From positions 1 to 49,386 of the IMG/VR virus record IMGVR_UViG_3300049629_000880: DNA of 49,386 bases; one strand, written 5' to 3'. The translations under genes and the position numbers were made by a program. Below, piece by piece: positions 48,015 through 49,386 of this stretch. Below the pieces are notes generated by a model. It saw only the letters and a list, made by a program, of their open reading frames with translations. It had not been told where the DNA came from and made no database searches. Positions within the stretch are counted from its first letter, which is position 1. Each line of letters opens with the position of its first letter. This DNA is from a virus.

Positions 48015-48895
48015 TAATGTGACCAATAGCGGTGTATATTTGGCTTAGCCCGACATGGTATATCGGAGCCCAGCACATCCTTAAGTATATGGTTACCTGC
48101 GCTCTCCATCTGATATAATGCAGCAGCAGCATAACGTTGTGCCAGCATAAACTCATCGAGTTGCTGACCAGTATAGTAGTCCTGATCCAAGATAGGTACT
48201 ACTCGAGAGTTAACTACCTGCCACGCCACATAGCCTGGCACTAATAGATTGATCTCATCGTGAGTAGCGTTGATAATACTGGCCCGTCGTTCTCCTGCAT
48301 CTATAGCCTCTAAGGCCTGTCTTACTCGAGGTAGTGATATCTTCAGCATCTCACTACCTGAGCTCTGGATAACACAATTAACTGCCTTTCGCCGTGTAGT
48401 GCTCTTACCAGCTATACCCTTAGCATTATCCTCGTTGACATTGATGAAGCGGCCCATAGCGCTACGAACCCATCGAGTACGAGAGCATAGGCTCCCCGTA
48501 ATCTCAATCCAGGTATAGAGGCCATGGAAACCTGTGAAGTACTGCTTGAGAAGACGACCTGCTTCCTTGTCATCGCAATTGAGGTCTGCTGCTAAACTAC
48601 TAGCGCTACCACCATATATCACCTTGAAGTTCATAATCTTACCCTTCTTCCGCCAGGGCGCGATGATAGGGTCATCCGCACTCACGGTCCAGGGCTCGTG
48701 CACCATGCGCTGTTCTATATCCTTATTCAGGAACGTACTGGCGACTAGGTGCTGATCTACCTTGGGGTCAGTATAAGTTAGACCCTCAGGTGATAAGGGG
48801 AGGGGTCGTATACCTCTATGATACTCATCTTCGAGTACGTAAATCTCTGTAATAGCAGAATCCTTACTGAAGGCTCCCGCCAATCTTAACTCTTG
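48014..48895 (-). CDS. polA: family A DNA polymerase, 3' exon (C-terminal half)
   Basis: Encodes 293 residues after splicing. It begins QELRLAGAFSKDSAITEIYV, the second half of motif A. Motif B is KGKIMNFKVIYGGSASSLAA (Lys, Asn-Phe, Tyr-Gly). RKAVNCVIQSSGSEMLKISL is the QG/QSSGSEMLK helix, and ATHDEINLLVPG is motif C (His-Asp-Glu). The frame continues upstream of the usual start candidate (TTG 48883) through QRKQELRL to a TGA at 48905-48907, so the 5' part must come from elsewhere. Joined to the exon at 49229-49309 it gives DFSSQELR, a perfect motif A. Confidence 0.9.
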   Translation of the reverse strand, partial: QELRLAGAFSKDSAITEIYVLEDEYHRGIRPLPLSPEGLTYTDPKVDQHLVASTFLNKDIEQRMVHEPWTVSADDPIIAPWRKKGKIMNFKVIYGGSASSLAADLNCDDKEAGRLLKQYFTGFHGLYTWIEITGSLCSRTRWVRSAMGRFINVNEDNAKGIAGKSTTRRKAVNCVIQSSGSEMLKISLPRVRQALEAIDAGERRASIINATHDEINLLVPGYVAWQVVNSRVVPILDQDYYTGQQLDEFMLAQRYAAAALYQMESAGNHILKDVLGSDIPCRAKPNIHRYWSH

Positions 48896-49228
48896 CTTCC
48901 GCTGTCACGGATGGACCATCTCTTCACCATCCCTACTAGGTTCAGGTGTTCCACGTATGGCCTCTACACGGTAACACGTCTATCAATGGATAGTAGCCCT
49001 ACTGACGTGTTACTCGCTCGGGATTGGGAGAGAGTCCTTTCCCCGAGTTAGTGGAATATTACCTTGCCGGTTTCCTAGCAAGCGAGCCAAATTTATCTCT
49101 CTTTCTATCTAGACAGATACATCCATCATAGTACATAGCATTGAAGACCTTTTCTATAGATGATAGTTAATTCATCTTCTCTACTGTACTTTTACTCATA
49201 TCTATATCTGTCTATGGACAGTTAGCTA
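48896..49228 (-). ncRNA. putative group I intron in the polymerase gene (333 nt)
   Basis: Between DFSS (exon 1) and QELR (exon 2) lie 333 bases with stops in the polymerase frame. The 5' exon ends in T and the intron ends in G, as group I splicing requires. Near the 3' end GAAGAGATGGTCCATCC resembles the conserved P3/P7 3' strand (AAGATATAGTCC-like), and GGCCAT about 40 bases earlier pairs with ATGGTC as P7. Strong helices include GTAACACGTC/GACGTGTTAC, CTCGGG/CCCGAG and CTTGC/GCAAG. GCTCG, about 160 bases in, can pair with the exon end CGAGT. No homing endonuclease frame fits. Confidence 0.8.
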
Positions 49229-49309
49229 ACTCGAGAAGTCTACGCTTACCCATGCATAGCCCGGTGGGGCCTGCAGAGCAAAGCGACTATTCATCTTTAT
49301 TTTCGTCAT
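49229..49309 (-). CDS. polA: family A DNA polymerase, 5' exon
   Basis: ATG at 49309 to the splice site at 49229 encodes 27 residues: MTKIKMNSRFALQAPPGYAW, then VSVDFSS. This is the stretch immediately before and including the first half of motif A; D in VSVD is the catalytic Asp. An in-frame TAG lies 24 bases upstream of the ATG, so the polymerase gene really begins here, without exonuclease and thumb domains. These must be encoded separately, or the upstream frame must be joined by frameshifting. A weak AGG precedes the ATG. Confidence 0.8.
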
Positions 49310-49386
49310 GTCGCCTATATTGACTGAGGTCTATTACTCTAACCTTACCAGTATTAACATCATATAATAATGCCGTATCCCTCTCA
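49287..49386 (-). CDS. 3' end of the gene upstream of the polymerase (partial)
   Basis: The frame is open from the window edge to TAG at 49287-49289 and reads RDTALLYDVNTGKVRVIDLS and QYRRHDENKDE. It overlaps the polymerase start by 23 bases in another frame. It could be the N-terminal half of a split polymerase or an unrelated gene; too little is visible. Confidence 0.6.
   Translation of the reverse strand, partial: ERDTALLYDVNTGKVRVIDLSQYRRHDENKDE

Noticed and set aside
48014-48895. Intein or simple truncation as explanation of the broken polymerase
   Set aside because: The intervening 333 bases contain stops in the polymerase frame, so no intein can be translated, and the exons join exactly at motif A.

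Overview
The window looks like part of a tailed double-stranded DNA bacteriophage genome, or a phage-derived replicon, that infects a cyanobacterium. The phage call rests on a large terminase subunit, a 2,902-residue virion-type protein, and a phage-type replication and recombination set. The cyanobacterial host is inferred from a decayed UbiD-like pseudogene, CRISPR-like repeats and several A+T-rich small genes that look cyanobacterial to me. These comparisons are from memory and no database was searched. A Microcystis-like host is a guess. No integrase, portal or major capsid gene is visible.

Layout. From 1 to 13.8 kb the genes run rightward: the end of one gene, several small unrecognised probable structural genes, the large terminase, one more small gene and the giant protein, followed by a strong hairpin terminator at 13.89 kb and a small exported protein. 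From 14.15 kb to the right edge almost everything runs leftward. From 14 to 23 kb lie putative DNA-binding proteins, a Cas4/RecB-like nuclease, a RuvC-like resolvase, a radical-SAM enzyme coupled to a FETNSSSTHS-motif protein, three tiny membrane peptides, a class II aminoacyl-tRNA-synthetase-like protein, a captured HigA-type antitoxin and a DnaG-type primase.

From 22.8 to 31.5 kb there is a tandem array of about 35 small related genes and broken copies. They overlap end to start by a few bases and appear to be built by shuffling a few sequence modules. The array is interrupted by about 1.9 kb carrying a truncated ATPase/TOPRIM pair and a decayed UbiD gene. From 31.5 to 34.9 kb come small genes, a RecD/Pif1-type helicase and a P-loop kinase. 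From 34.9 to 38.15 kb is an A+T-rich island with a tRNA-like RNA gene behind a good promoter, tRNA-Tyr(GTA), several small genes and a two-repeat CRISPR-like element.

From 38.4 kb to the end is the replication block: UvsW-like helicase, a Cys-motif protein, clamp loader and partner, UDG-like glycosylase, beta-clamp-like protein and the C-terminal half of a family A DNA polymerase. The polymerase gene is interrupted inside motif A by a 333-nt putative group I intron. Its 5' exon is at 49229-49309 and its 3' exon at 48014-48895. Primase, polymerase, clamp, loader and the helicases together would give a largely phage-encoded replisome. The AT-rich island, the ATPase/UbiD insert, HigA and the 45.2-45.8 kb segment are probably acquired from a host.
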